The notes beneath the pieces are model-generated. The model was not told the DNA's origin, searched no databases, and was given only the letters and a program-made list of their open reading frames with translations. This document shows positions 11,061 through 20,802 of a DNA stretch of 64,000 nucleotides, in pieces. The translations under genes were made by a program, and so were the position numbers. Origin of the DNA: Persicaria tinctoria (Eukaryota; Streptophyta; Magnoliopsida; Caryophyllales; Polygonaceae); the NCBI GenBank assembly GCA_037127255.1, contig JBANSL010000018.1:11319175-11383174 (forward strand), given 5' to 3'. Each line of letters opens with the position of its first letter. Positions within the stretch are counted from its first letter, which is position 1.

Positions 11061-12291
11061 AAGAGGAGGGGACATTCTCCTTAGGATTCTCAACCGTCTG
11101 CGATGGAAGCTTACTTGCATCGTTTGCCATCTTCGCGCTTAAGACCTGAATGAGCTGACTCATTTGATTCTCAAGATTTGCCATCCGATCGGATTGCTGT
11201 TTCTCTAGATTCGTCATTCGCTCTGTCAGTTTCTGCAACGGGCCCTCATTATCCCTATTGGATTGCTGCTGACCCCCCTGTCGAGGTTCATATTGTTGTT
11301 GAGGCCTTTCCTGTTGCCCCCCTTGCGGATTGAAAGAGGCTTGATAGTTCCCATAGCCTTGCTGATAGCCCCTATTGTAATTGTTGTTGTTGAAATACCC
11401 AGGATTTCCATAATTGCCTTGCATAGGCCTTTGTTGAACGAAGTTCCCAATGGCATTCAATTCAACATTAGGATCTTGTAAAAGCGGGCACGTGTCCATG
11501 GGATGAGTGTATTGACTGCAGAGACCACATGCCTTCAGTTGTTGAGGCGTCCTATCAATAACCATTCGTTTCATCATCTCCTTAACCTCTGCCATGTCAG
11601 TCTGAAGTGCAGCCACATTAGCATCAACAGCGAGTACACCCCCAGCGCGAGGGCCCTTGTTGAACTGTCTGGAGCCCTCAGATAGCTCCTTAAACACCTC
11701 CCAAGCTGCGGCAGGCGTCTTGTTCAGCATGTTACCTCCACAAGCAGAATTCACTGTTTTTCGCTCTATATCAGTCAACCCATTAAATAGAAAGAGGACC
11801 AGATCCTTTTGAGCGTACCCATGGGATGGGCAGCTAGCGCAGAGTTTCTTGAAACGCTCAAAATACTCATGAATGGACTCTGTCGCGTACTGCTCAATGC
11901 TGCTGATATACCTTTTCAAAGCATTTAGTTTTGTTGCAGGGAAGTACATCTCTAGGAAGACTCTTTTCATCTCGGCCCAAGTGGCAATAGAGTCGGGTGG
12001 TAGATAGAAGAACCATTCGTTTGCATCATCCTTCAGAGTGAAAGGAAATGCTCTCAGCTTGATCTGCTCTTCAGTTACATTCGCTGGTTTCATCCCAACA
12101 ACCACCCTATGGAATTCAGACAGATGCTTGTGGGGATCCTCCCCACTCAACCCATGGAATTTGGGTAGAAGATGAACTACCCCTGACTTAAGCTCGAAGT
12201 TGACTCCTTCTGCTAGCGCAGGGAATTGGATTGCCAGGGGTTGCTGTGCCGGATCATGAGCAGTAAGCTCCTTTAGCGTGAGGTTCGCCAT
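10945..12291 (-). CDS. Gag of the Tat-type element
   Basis: This 448-codon frame starts at the ATG at 12291. Residues about 35-200 form the plant Ty3-type retrotransposon gag capsid region (FHGLSGEDP, LRAFPFTLKDDANEWF, MYFPATK). A CX2CX4HX4C zinc knuckle (CGLC...H...C) follows at about residue 256-269. A Gln/Gly/Asn-rich stretch (about 285-345) and a short coiled segment precede the end. The last 30 or so codons after about 11060 look like out-of-frame sequence; the true continuation is in the protease frame. Gag packages the element RNA in cytoplasmic particles. Confidence 0.9.
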   Translation of the reverse strand: MANLTLKELTAHDPAQQPLAIQFPALAEGVNFELKSGVVHLLPKFHGLSGEDPHKHLSEFHRVVVGMKPANVTEEQIKLRAFPFTLKDDANEWFFYLPPDSIATWAEMKRVFLEMYFPATKLNALKRYISSIEQYATESIHEYFERFKKLCASCPSHGYAQKDLVLFLFNGLTDIERKTVNSACGGNMLNKTPAAAWEVFKELSEGSRQFNKGPRAGGVLAVDANVAALQTDMAEVKEMMKRMVIDRTPQQLKACGLCSQYTHPMDTCPLLQDPNVELNAIGNFVQQRPMQGNYGNPGYFNNNNYNRGYQQGYGNYQASFNPQGGQQERPQQQYEPRQGGQQQSNRDNEGPLQKLTERMTNLEKQQSDRMANLENQMSQLIQVLSAKMANDASKLPSQTVENPKENVPSSFSFSSFSFIFFYSFFSLTHGDSKAHSAFSGSLERHTNI

Positions 12292-12396
12292 CTCTGCAAT
12301 GCTTTCTACAGAGAAGAATTAGTAGCAAAGGTATGGACCAAGTAAGACGGTCCACACCAAGATCAACACTAAAACACACAAGAATTTAATAAAAAG

Positions 12397-12414
12397 TCCC
12401 CGGCAACGGCGCCA
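12397..12414 (-). promoter_or_regulatory. Primer-binding site for tRNA-Asp
   Basis: The minus strand reads TGGCGCCGTTGCCGGGGA, the complement of the 3' end of plant tRNA-Asp. It begins 4 bp inside the 5' LTR and is the classic Athila/Tat minus-strand primer site. Confidence 0.92.
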
Positions 12415-12418
12415 AATT

Positions 12419-13716
12419 TGACGGAGGGGAAACCTGTCGTGATTCCGCCAAAGAAACTCCAACCTAAAACTAGTATAGTAATAAGCAAGAGGTCGATCCC
12501 ACAGGGAAAATTATAAACTCCAGTGTGATTTCAATGCTGATTAAAGTAACCAAAGAAGGGGGGTTTTGAGTGTGAAAGATCCGCCTTTTATCAAAGCGAA
12601 TTAAACAAAGCAAAGTAAAAGAATTGGTTTTAGACAATTTATGAGAAGCAATTCCACCTACAATTTTCCACTTTATTGGATTGAAGCGATCCTTGTAACT
12701 TCTTCTCGTCCTATTACGTTTCCTATGAATGCCCTTGTCCCGACCTAATATAGTTACTAGTCCAATCAGTCCTAGAAACCCTTATCAATCGAACAGTCCC
12801 TAAAGAAGGATTTAACCCAATTGATAGCTTTAAGTTCAGAGATTAGCCAAGGTATTTGCAGTCCCTAAAGAAGGATTTAACAACACATTCAACTTCCTAC
12901 TCATTCAATTAGTTCAATCAGCCCTAAAGGAACAAGTTTGCCACTTAGGTTAAGGTTCACAATTAGGAATCTACAAAACCTTAGCGATTGAATTGATTCT
13001 ACCAAGTTGATCAGTCAAGATAGAACAAAACAATAATCAATCAAGCACAAAGAAGTTGAAGCATTCAAATATAGGAAACAAGGAGCGAGAATTAGAAACT
13101 CACAATCAATCCGAATAAAGCTTCAAATTATAGGCAGAATCGATGAGTTTAGTTCCTCATGGAAGCCATAGCTCTCAATCTCTAAAAAGTCTAAGTGTTG
13201 AATGAATAGAATGAATGGTAGTGAAAAATAACATAAAAGGCCTAATAAAAAGATCCAAAGTCGGCCCCAAAGTAAAACAATTAAAACTAGGGTTTTCCGA
13301 AAGAAAGCGCTCCGCGCCTGTCCGTACATGCGGCGGCCGCCGCAAGTAGTGCGGCGCCCGCCGCACATCTCTTCTTCGCTACCCGCTGCGGCGGGTGCAG
13401 CTGCGGCGCCCGCCGCAAATCTGCGGCGCCCGCCGCACCTCTGGCCGTGGTCTTCTAGCTCCTTTGCGGGCTTTTCTCCTCGTCTTGCCTTGCTTCTTTC
13501 TTCCTTGCTCCTTTCCATATATCTTGTGTTCCTCTTCGAGACATTGCATCTCCCCTATGTGTTCCGATTCAATCTGCGAGATAAACACAAAATTGCGCAG
13601 AATCCGAACTTTTCTAAAATAAACACAAGATGCAAATTAACAATAAAGCAGGCAAGAAATGCAACCTAAACTAAACTAAATGCAACTATAATGCCTATCT
13701 AAAATATGCATTATCA
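12419..13716 (-). repeat. 5' LTR of the Tat-type element
   Basis: 1298 bp, the same length as the partner at 7317-8614 and differing at only three sites that I found (near 12965, 13041 and 13336). The last is inside the first hairpin of the GC array. Confidence 0.93.
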
Positions 13717-13721
13717 GTGAG

Positions 13722-14752
13722 ACTCTTTGGGGTCACTTTGGAATCGAGCACACATACAGACACTGAACATTATGTCAGGTCTACTAGCAGTAAGGTATAG
13801 GAGTGAACCAATCATACCTCTGTACTCTTTTTGGTTCACATTCTTACCATTTTTATCTTGATCAAGTGAGAGAGTGGAGCTCATAGGGGTCTTTGCTACC
13901 TTTGATTGTTCCATTTTGTATTTCTTTAGTAGATCCCTGGTATATTTCCCTTGATTCAGAAAGATACCCTTACTTGTTTGATGAACTTGTAAACCAAGGA
14001 AGAAGTTTAATTCTCCCATGAGACTCATTTCGAATTCCCTGCACATAATTTCAGAAAACTCCTTGCAAAGGGAATTGTTAGTAGCACCAAATAATATATC
14101 GTCTACATATATTTGAACAATCAAAAGATCATTTCCACGAGTTTTGATGAAGAGAGTTTTGTCAATCAATTCTCTTTGAAAACCATTTTCAAGAAGGTAT
14201 TTGGACAATCTTTCATACCAAGCTCTTGGGGCTTGTTTGAGACCATAGAGAGCTTTGTCCAATTTATACACATGATTAGGAAATTCTTCACTTTCAAAAC
14301 CAGGTGGTTGTGCAACATAAACCTCTTCTTCTAATAACCCATTTAGGAATGCAGATTTGACGTCCATTTGAAATAGCTTGATACCCATGAAAGATGCAAA
14401 AGCAAGTAATATTCGTATAGCCTCTAACCTTGCTACGGGAGCAAATGTCTCCTCGTAGTCTATACCTTCTTCTTGATTGTATCCTTGAGCAACAAGTCTT
14501 GCTTTGTTTCGAATGATCTTGCCTGCTTCATCCAGTTTATTTCGAAACACCCATCTAGTGCCTATGACTGATTGGTGTTGTGGCCTGGGCTGAAGAGTCC
14601 ATACCTTGTTCCTTTCAAACTCATTTAGCTCATTTTGCATGGCAGTGATCCAATCCGAGTCCTTGAGTGCTTCAGCTGGGGTTTTTGGTTCTACAAGAGA
14701 AACAAAAGCATAGAAGGCACAAAGATTCTTTAATCTAGATCGAGTTTGTACC
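13722..14752 (-). pseudogene. Copia reverse transcriptase of the Sirevirus (truncated by insertion)
   Basis: The frame contains [57 protein letters not shown] and the catalytic YVDDI, all Ty1/copia RT landmarks. It ends at the inner element (13717) in the middle of the sequence that joins RNase H at 7311. Upstream it is joined to the integrase C-terminal region across a one-base frameshift near 14752. Confidence 0.93.
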
Positions 14753-15480
14753 CCGGATGATGGATCTGAATGATATCTTGAGCTGAGTGTGACGAGGCAT
14801 GTTTGAATTTTCGTAGCTTTGGACCCTGATTGTTTGAGATAGTAGCAGGTCTCTCTTCAAGGTCTTGAGAAACAATTTGAGTGTTGGATTCTTCAATGAC
14901 TGAATCCTGATTCTGTAGTCCCTTCTCAAGGTCTTGAGATAGCTCGTTGGTATCTTGGATTTGTTCTTGCATGTTTCTTTCTTGGTCCTGCTTATTTTCA
15001 GCCTTATCCTCTTCTTCTCCATCCGAATCATGATGATTTAGATTGAGATCTGCAAAACCTTCACTCAACACACCATTGTTGCTTTCGTCGAATACCACAT
15101 GGATACTCTCCTCAACAATTTTGGTGCGCTTGTTATAAACTCTATAAGCTTTGCTATTAGTAGAATAACCAAGGAAGATACCTTCATCACTACGTGCATC
15201 AAATTTTCCAAGATTATCTTTGCCATTATTATGAACAAAGCAAGTGCATCCAAAAGGTTTGAAGTAGGAAATGCTAGGCTTTCTTCCTTTGAAAAGTTCA
15301 TAAGGAGTCTTTTTCAAAATGGGACGAATTAAGCATCGATTCAAAATGTAGTTGGATGTATTAACAGCCTCAGCCCAGTAGATTTTTGGCAAACCATTTT
15401 CCAAAAGCATTGTCCTAGACACGTCCTCCAAAGTGCGGTTCTTTCGTTCCACAACTCCGTTTTGTTGAGGAGTTCTAGGT
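14730..15480 (-). pseudogene. Copia integrase C-terminal part and linker
   Basis: The frame has PRTPQQNGVVERKNRTLED with the third catalytic Glu of the DDE triad, then the copia GKFDARSDEGIFLGYS block and an acidic linker. It is out of frame with the N-terminal integrase part (break near 15480) and with RT (break near 14752). The linker encodes two SQDLE repeats that correspond to the CTCAAGGTCTTGAG near-palindrome. Confidence 0.88.
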
Positions 15481-16365
15481 GTGTGAAATCCCATATTTAG
15501 CACAGAATAGATCAAATTTAAGTTGATCAAATTCTCTACCATGATCACTCCTAATGGAGACAATAGGTATGTTTTTCAAGGTCTGCAACTCTTTGCAAAG
15601 TTTAGAAAACTCGAGCAAAGCCTCTGATTTATCTCTTAAAAAGGAGATCCATGTAAAACGAGAGAAATCATCAATAATAACCAGGATGTATTGTTTACCC
15701 TTTGGAGATTTGACACGCATAGGTCCACACAAGTCCATGTGTAATAACTCAAGAGGGCGAGAAGAACTTACAACCTTTTTAGGTTTAAAGGAACTGCGTG
15801 TCTGTTTGCCTCTTGTGCATGCATTGCATAGATCTTCTTTCATGAAGTTTAGATCAGGCAATCCTCTCACAAGATCTCTTGATTTGAGCTTATTGAGGGT
15901 GTGCATGCTTACATGACCTAGTCTTCTATGCCATAGGCTGGGGTCTTCCGTCAAGACCTTGAGACACTTGAGTTTTGTACCTGTAATATGATTAGCATTT
16001 ACAGCATAAGTGTTGTTGTGCCTATGAGCAGTGAGGATTAGATCATCAGTCTCTTCATTCCTGACTTCACATTTGTGTCTGTCAAAGCCAACTTTGTTTC
16101 CTTTGTCACACAATTGAGAGACACTTAAGAGGTTATACTTTAATCCATCAACAAGATAAACATCCTTAATGCAACTTTCTGAATTACCAATATTACCAAT
16201 ACCAATGATGTTGCACTTCCCTTGATCACCAAGAGTAATTGTTCCAGTGGTTTGTTCCTTAAGATCTTGAAATAGAGATTTCTTTCCACTCATGTGTCGT
16301 GAGCATCCACTGTCCATTATCCATTTTGGCTCTTTGCTCTTGATGATATCCTGCAATACCAACAT
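15475..16365 (-). pseudogene. Copia protease and integrase N-terminal part
   Basis: The frame starts just at the gag stop, in the -1 frame. It shows WIMDSGCSRHMSG (copia protease active site), the integrase zinc domain (LWHRRLGH...C..C), then catalytic Asp residues in HMDLCGP and SDHGREF. The frame ends with an early stop near 15475 (after GISHT), one base out of register with PRTPQQNG. The protease would mature gag-pol and integrase would insert the cDNA. Confidence 0.9.
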
Positions 16366-18149
16366 CAACCTTTCCAGCTAGACCAATACATAGTTTTAGA
16401 TTCATAATGAGGATAGACTATGTTGGGTAGTCTTGTCCCTTTATGAACCCAAACTTGTTTTATCTGTTCATTAAGTCGAACTGGAAATGTATTTCTAATG
16501 ATGTAGGGATCTTTTCTCCTATATGGACAAGTTTCTCTAACATGCCCTTTCTTACAACAATGGAAGCAAGTAGGTGAACGCCAATAGCCTTTAGCTTTGA
16601 CAAAAGTGGTACTAGGTTTCTTTGGAAAATTCTTGTTGTATCCAATACCACTTCTATTAAAAGAGAGTTGTTGCTCACCCAACATCTTATCAAGATTAGC
16701 TTTAGATCTGGTGAATTGAATGAGTGAAGTCTGCTGGTCTTGACACTTATCGGTTAGCTTTGCCTTCTCTTTCTCTAAATCCTCATTACGATTCTTTAGA
16801 GAGGAGAGGCTTAGCCTGAGATCAGAATTTTCTGAGCTCAAGGTTTTGACTTTAATGTCAAGGGCCGACCGAGATGTTTCAAGATTTTTCATTTCCAGCG
16901 ACATATCACTGATACATTTCTGTTGATCTATCAGCTTTTCCTTCAAGGTGTTGATTTCACTGTTGTAAGCATCTTCATTAGAAATCATATTTCTTAGGAC
17001 TTCAGAAAGAACATCGAGAGGACTAGACATTAGATTTCTTACCACTTTTTCAAGGTCTTGAGTCTGTGATCCTTCGTGGTCAGCCATAAGACAGAGATTA
17101 GCTTGTTCTTTTTCGGTGTCTGAGTCACATGAAGAATCTGAGTCACTCCAGGTTGCAAGCATAACCTTTTTCTTTTGTTCATATTTCTTGAACTTATTTC
17201 TCTTCTTCACAGGACACTCTTTCACGAGATGGTCTGTCTCGCCACACTCAAAACATGTTAGCACTTTTGTCTTCTTTGACATGTTGGGAGACTTGCTTTT
17301 GAATCTAGATGAGTCTGTATTTTCACGGTTGGAAAATTGTTTTTTCATCTTTAGAATTCGAGCTAATCCCCGTGTGATGAGAGCAAAGGGATCGTCTTCG
17401 TCGTCTGATTCATCACTCTCAGATTGTGAGTGATCTTTCTTTGCTTTGAGAGCAAGGTTCTTTGTTGTTGAGGGTACTTCTCCATCTTCCTCGTTTAATA
17501 TCATCTCATGAGTGATAAGTTTTCCGAGAAGATCATCTAATGGTAGTGTAGAGAGATCTTGAGCTTCCTCAATTGCAGTAACCTTGGGACCCCACTTGGT
17601 TTTTGGAAGGCTCCTTAGAACCTTTCGAACCTTTTCTGGGTTGGAGAAGGTTTTCCCAAGTGAGTCGAGGTTGTTAACAATTTGAGTGAATCTCGTGAAC
17701 ATCTCCTTTGCTGTCTCATCAGGATTCATCTTGAAAAGTTCGTATTGCATGAGAAAGATATTAATCTTACTCTCTTTGACTTGACTTGTGCCCTCATAAG
17801 TAACTATAAGTTTGTCCCAAATTTCCTTGGCACTTTTGCAAGCTGAGACACGATTAAACTCATTAGCATCGAGAGTGCAATATAGTAGATTCATAGCTTT
17901 GTAGTTCTTAGCAATGTTCTCAAGATCAGTCTGATCGTAATCAGACTCAGTTTTATCAACTTGCTTTCCATCGACAGTCTTTTTTGGAACGTGTGGTCCA
18001 TTCTTGACCAGGCCCCATAACTCAAGGTCTTGATCAATGATGAACATTTGCATCAGTAATCTCCAGTGGACAAAGTTATTGCCACAGAAAAGTGGAGGTC
18101 TATTGGTTGACCTTCCTTGAGCAAAACCTCCATCACCTATGGTAGACAT
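16365..18149 (-). CDS. Gag of the Sirevirus-like element
   Basis: An intact 594-residue frame starts at the ATG at 18149, about 55 bp from the truncated LTR. Residues about 20-220 are a UBN2-type copia capsid (FCGNNFVHWRLLM, AKEIWDKLIVTYEGT). Two CX2CX4HX4C knuckles are seen: CFECGETDHLVKEC in the middle and CFHCCKKGHVRETC near the C-terminus. Between them lies a long heptad-rich coiled coil (about 385-500). A coiled-coil gag of this length is typical of Sireviruses. The gag stop TGA overlaps the start of the pol frame, which lies -1 to gag. Confidence 0.92.
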   Translation of the reverse strand: MSTIGDGGFAQGRSTNRPPLFCGNNFVHWRLLMQMFIIDQDLELWGLVKNGPHVPKKTVDGKQVDKTESDYDQTDLENIAKNYKAMNLLYCTLDANEFNRVSACKSAKEIWDKLIVTYEGTSQVKESKINIFLMQYELFKMNPDETAKEMFTRFTQIVNNLDSLGKTFSNPEKVRKVLRSLPKTKWGPKVTAIEEAQDLSTLPLDDLLGKLITHEMILNEEDGEVPSTTKNLALKAKKDHSQSESDESDDEDDPFALITRGLARILKMKKQFSNRENTDSSRFKSKSPNMSKKTKVLTCFECGETDHLVKECPVKKRNKFKKYEQKKKVMLATWSDSDSSCDSDTEKEQANLCLMADHEGSQTQDLEKVVRNLMSSPLDVLSEVLRNMISNEDAYNSEINTLKEKLIDQQKCISDMSLEMKNLETSRSALDIKVKTLSSENSDLRLSLSSLKNRNEDLEKEKAKLTDKCQDQQTSLIQFTRSKANLDKMLGEQQLSFNRSGIGYNKNFPKKPSTTFVKAKGYWRSPTCFHCCKKGHVRETCPYRRKDPYIIRNTFPVRLNEQIKQVWVHKGTRLPNIVYPHYESKTMYWSSWKG

Positions 18150-18183
18150 GCTGAAAACTCACAAGATTGTTAAATCAAAAACA

Positions 18184-18204
18184 GTGAGCCAAGCTCTGAA
18201 GCAA
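18184..18204 (-). promoter_or_regulatory. Damaged primer-binding site
   Basis: The minus strand reads ATTGCTTCAGAGCTTGGC where copia elements carry TGGTATCAGAGC. The 3' half (CAGAGCTTGGC) is intact. The 5' half matches LTR-internal sequence (also seen at 3633-3638), so a deletion junction lies inside the site. Confidence 0.7.
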
Positions 18205-18815
18205 TGATCACCAACTAGGATTTAGGAGAATGTAAGAGAAACTTGACGAATGCTTTCGAATGCTATGAATGCTTGAGTGCTTGCTTAGTTGCTTAGATTT
18301 TTCATCCTTCTTAGCCTTCGTCCTTTTATAGTTGGAACACTTGTAGAGCTTCTTGGAGGGAGAACCGTTTGAATTTTAAATTCTTTCCAAGACATTTGAA
18401 TTCCTTCCAAAACAAATCCTTTGTGTGCCTTCCAAGATGTTCCTTCGACTTACTTCATGATCAAGCATGATCAACTCTGAATAGATTCTTTCCTTGTATG
18501 AAAAGTGAAATCATGAAAGAATATGCATAATGTATCTAGTACATAAAATGGGTTAGATGAGAAACTCAAATATAAATTGATAAAGCCCAAGTCTCATCTC
18601 ATAGCCTAATATAGAGCCCATTATAATTTAGGCCCAAAAAGATTGGCCTCGAATTCTTTCCTGTAAAAGAATAAGTTGAACTAGATAAATGTATAAGTGA
18701 TCAAAACATTTTAGACTGGGTTTCAAGACCTTGAAACCAGCCTTTTTTCTTTCATCATCCTTTAGATCACCTGCACGTTAGGTCTCAAGATCTTACAATC
18801 AAGGTGGAGTCTTCA
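18205..18815 (-). repeat. 5' LTR of the Sirevirus-like element (truncated)
   Basis: 611 bp aligned to 3639-4249, with about 9 substitutions. The LTR's last 469 bp (3170-3638 in the full copy) are missing, and the remnant runs straight into the primer-binding site. AAATA (18816-18820) follows. Confidence 0.85.
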
Positions 18816-18820
18816 AAATA

Positions 18821-19800
18821 GAAGAAAATAAAATAAATTTTGGAGGAAAACGAGGAAAGATGGGTAATAGTTGGAATATTGACAAGTGAATTTTAACTTA
18901 AATATGAATTAGATTTGTGAGATTAACCTTATATTCTCCTACCTAAAAACAAATTAATGATCGTTCTTGAAAAAAAAAACCAAAAACAAATTAATGATCA
19001 CTGCCAAAAAAAAAAATTAACGAGGTAGGGGTTAGACCATCTGCAACAAAGAGTCATACGAATCAAAACTCATTTCAACCACATCGGCAACTATTCCTGT
19101 CACGTCAGCTTTCCACTAAGTTTTTTACATTTTTCATCCACAACAGAGAGTCACGCGGATCAAAACTCACTTTACACTTTTTTATATTTATTAAGCTAAA
19201 TGTTGATTTATTTTACTTAAAATTTTTTGTTAATGATATTATTAATATTAATATTAATACGTGTCATTAAAATAAAAAAAATGCACATAATTAAATTTAG
19301 AAATATTTTATTGAATTGATAAACTGAAAAAACACGAAAACAAAAAAAATAAGGCTAACTATATGTAACCCAATACTAATTTTTTTTATTAAAAAAATTT
19401 ATGTATTTTTATGGTGTAAGTTTTTTTATTAAAAAAAATCATGTTCCATGTGTAGTATAAAAATTTATGTATTTTGATACCATGAAGAAATATAAAAGGG
19501 TAAAATGTCATTCTTTCATTGATTGTCATGTGTACTATATAATTACATGAATTTTTTTTTTATCTTAGTGTAAAAAATATTAGATAGATACAAACCAACA
19601 AGTTAAATATATTCCCCAAAAAACAATATTTTATGTGATGTTCTTTTCGGTAATAAAATTATACAAATAGTTGGTTGTTTGGACCTATGAAGATTAGGTG
19701 TTCTTGTCTGTTGTAGATCTGATCTATATATGAAGATTGGGGGGTGAGGTGAGATGCATCTGGGGTTTGAATTATCGGCTCTTTATTTGGATGAAATCAA
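18821..19800. other. Non-coding AT-rich spacer
   Basis: No gene, RNA or terminal-repeat structure recognised. Several A and T runs (for example near 18970, 19000, 19550) are present. Confidence 0.5.
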
Positions 19801-20134
19801 GGGTCGTTTGGTATTGATATCTAGATATCAGAGCCCTCGATATCTGATATCTAGTGTTCGGTATGGCTAGATATCGATATCACTTAAACTGATATCGATA
19901 TCTAGTGTTTGGTATCCCTAGTATATCACTTGATATCTAATATCTTTGTTCGGTAATACCCAGATATCGATATCAGTTGATATCTAGATATCAAATTTTA
20001 CCTATTTTGATATACTGATTTTTTGGGAGGTATCCCTTGATATCGATATCTTGATACCGATACCGATATCAAGATAGGAAAGATATCACCCGATATCGAT
20101 ACCTTGATATCTAGATATCGATACCAAACGACCC
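19801..20134. mobile_element. Foldback MITE rich in ATATCGATATC
   Basis: Inverted ends GGGTCGTTTGGTATTGATAT and its complement bound a 334-bp element filled with overlapping GATATC, ATCGAT and TAGATATC palindromes. No clear target duplication was found. The same end sequence bounds one side of the element ending at 21978. Confidence 0.65.
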
Positions 20135-20383
20135 CTCGATGTTTTACTTGTGGCCTTCTTTTTCTAATGCGAAGGATAGTACATCCCATTGAATAAAAGC
20201 AAGGCAAAATGCAGTTTAAGGGAGTCAAAACTGAAACACAAGTTGGCAAGCTTGTTAACGTCTCAACGATAGAGTTGGTTGTTCGAAGATTGACATTTGT
20301 GATCTTGATTTGTCGGTTGTTATCCCTGATGAGCGGCCGCATTGGTTGAGTTTTGGAGTAGCTTCTTAACAAGCAGTGGGATG

Positions 20384-20718
20384 CCCTGTAGTGTTACACT
20401 CGGTGTTACACTTAATTATTTTATATATAAATTTATATTAAAAAAACATCACAAAAATTATATTTAAATTCTATACACTTATATTAACATGTTTATAAAT
20501 TTTTATTATGAAAAATTATTATTAAAAATTATGAATAATTAAAAGATTGATTATTTTAGAAAATATTTTATATTTTTCTAAAACATATATTTTCAAAATA
20601 AAAGTTTATATACATGTTAATATAAGTATATAGGGTATAAATATAATTTTTTTAGTGTGAATTTATACTCGAAATAATTAAGTGTAACACCGAATGTAAC
20701 ACATAAATTGTTACAGGG
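20384..20718. mobile_element. Long-TIR MITE
   Basis: Inverted arms start CCCTGTA (20384) and end TACAGGG (20718). Each arm carries GTGTTACA repeats and extends over roughly 100 bp into AT-rich sequence. The centre is short. Superfamily not determined. Confidence 0.6.
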
Positions 20719-20802
20719 GATCTAAACTGCTTAACAAGGAGTTAAATAGTTTATAAAATATTACGGAGTAAAATTTTAAAAGTATTGCTATATTTATTAT
20801 TA

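Larger units (their letters stand above)
7317..13716 (-). mobile_element. Tat/Athila-type Ty3 element encoding gag and protease only
   Basis: Two 1298-bp LTRs (7317-8614, 12419-13716) flank an internal 3.8 kb. The target duplication GTGAG is perfect (7312-7316, 13717-13721). The primer-binding site matches tRNA-Asp, and a polypurine tract abuts the 3' LTR. Only gag and a retropepsin are encoded; no RT, RNase H or integrase motif is present. I count three differences between the LTRs, so insertion is recent. It must rely on enzymes from an autonomous relative (inference). It splits the outer element's pol between RT and RNase H. Confidence 0.93.
3170..18815 (-). mobile_element. Sirevirus-like Ty1/copia retrotransposon, interrupted and degenerate
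   Basis: The element lies on the minus strand and is flanked by AAATA (3165-3169 and 18816-18820). The termini match TGAAGA...TCTTCA. In element order: truncated 5' LTR (18205-18815), damaged primer-binding site, gag (18149-16365), pol (PR, INT, RT, RNase H), a third ORF (6274-4571), polypurine tracts and a full 3' LTR (3170-4249). A separate Ty3-type element (7317-13716) is inserted in pol; without it this element is about 9.2 kb. A coiled-coil gag with zinc knuckles, repeated GGGGGAG polypurine tracts, about 1.1 kb LTRs and an extra 3' ORF fit the Sirevirus lineage. The LTRs differ at about 9 of 611 shared sites by eye. Pol has several frameshifts, so the copy is not autonomous. Confidence 0.9.
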
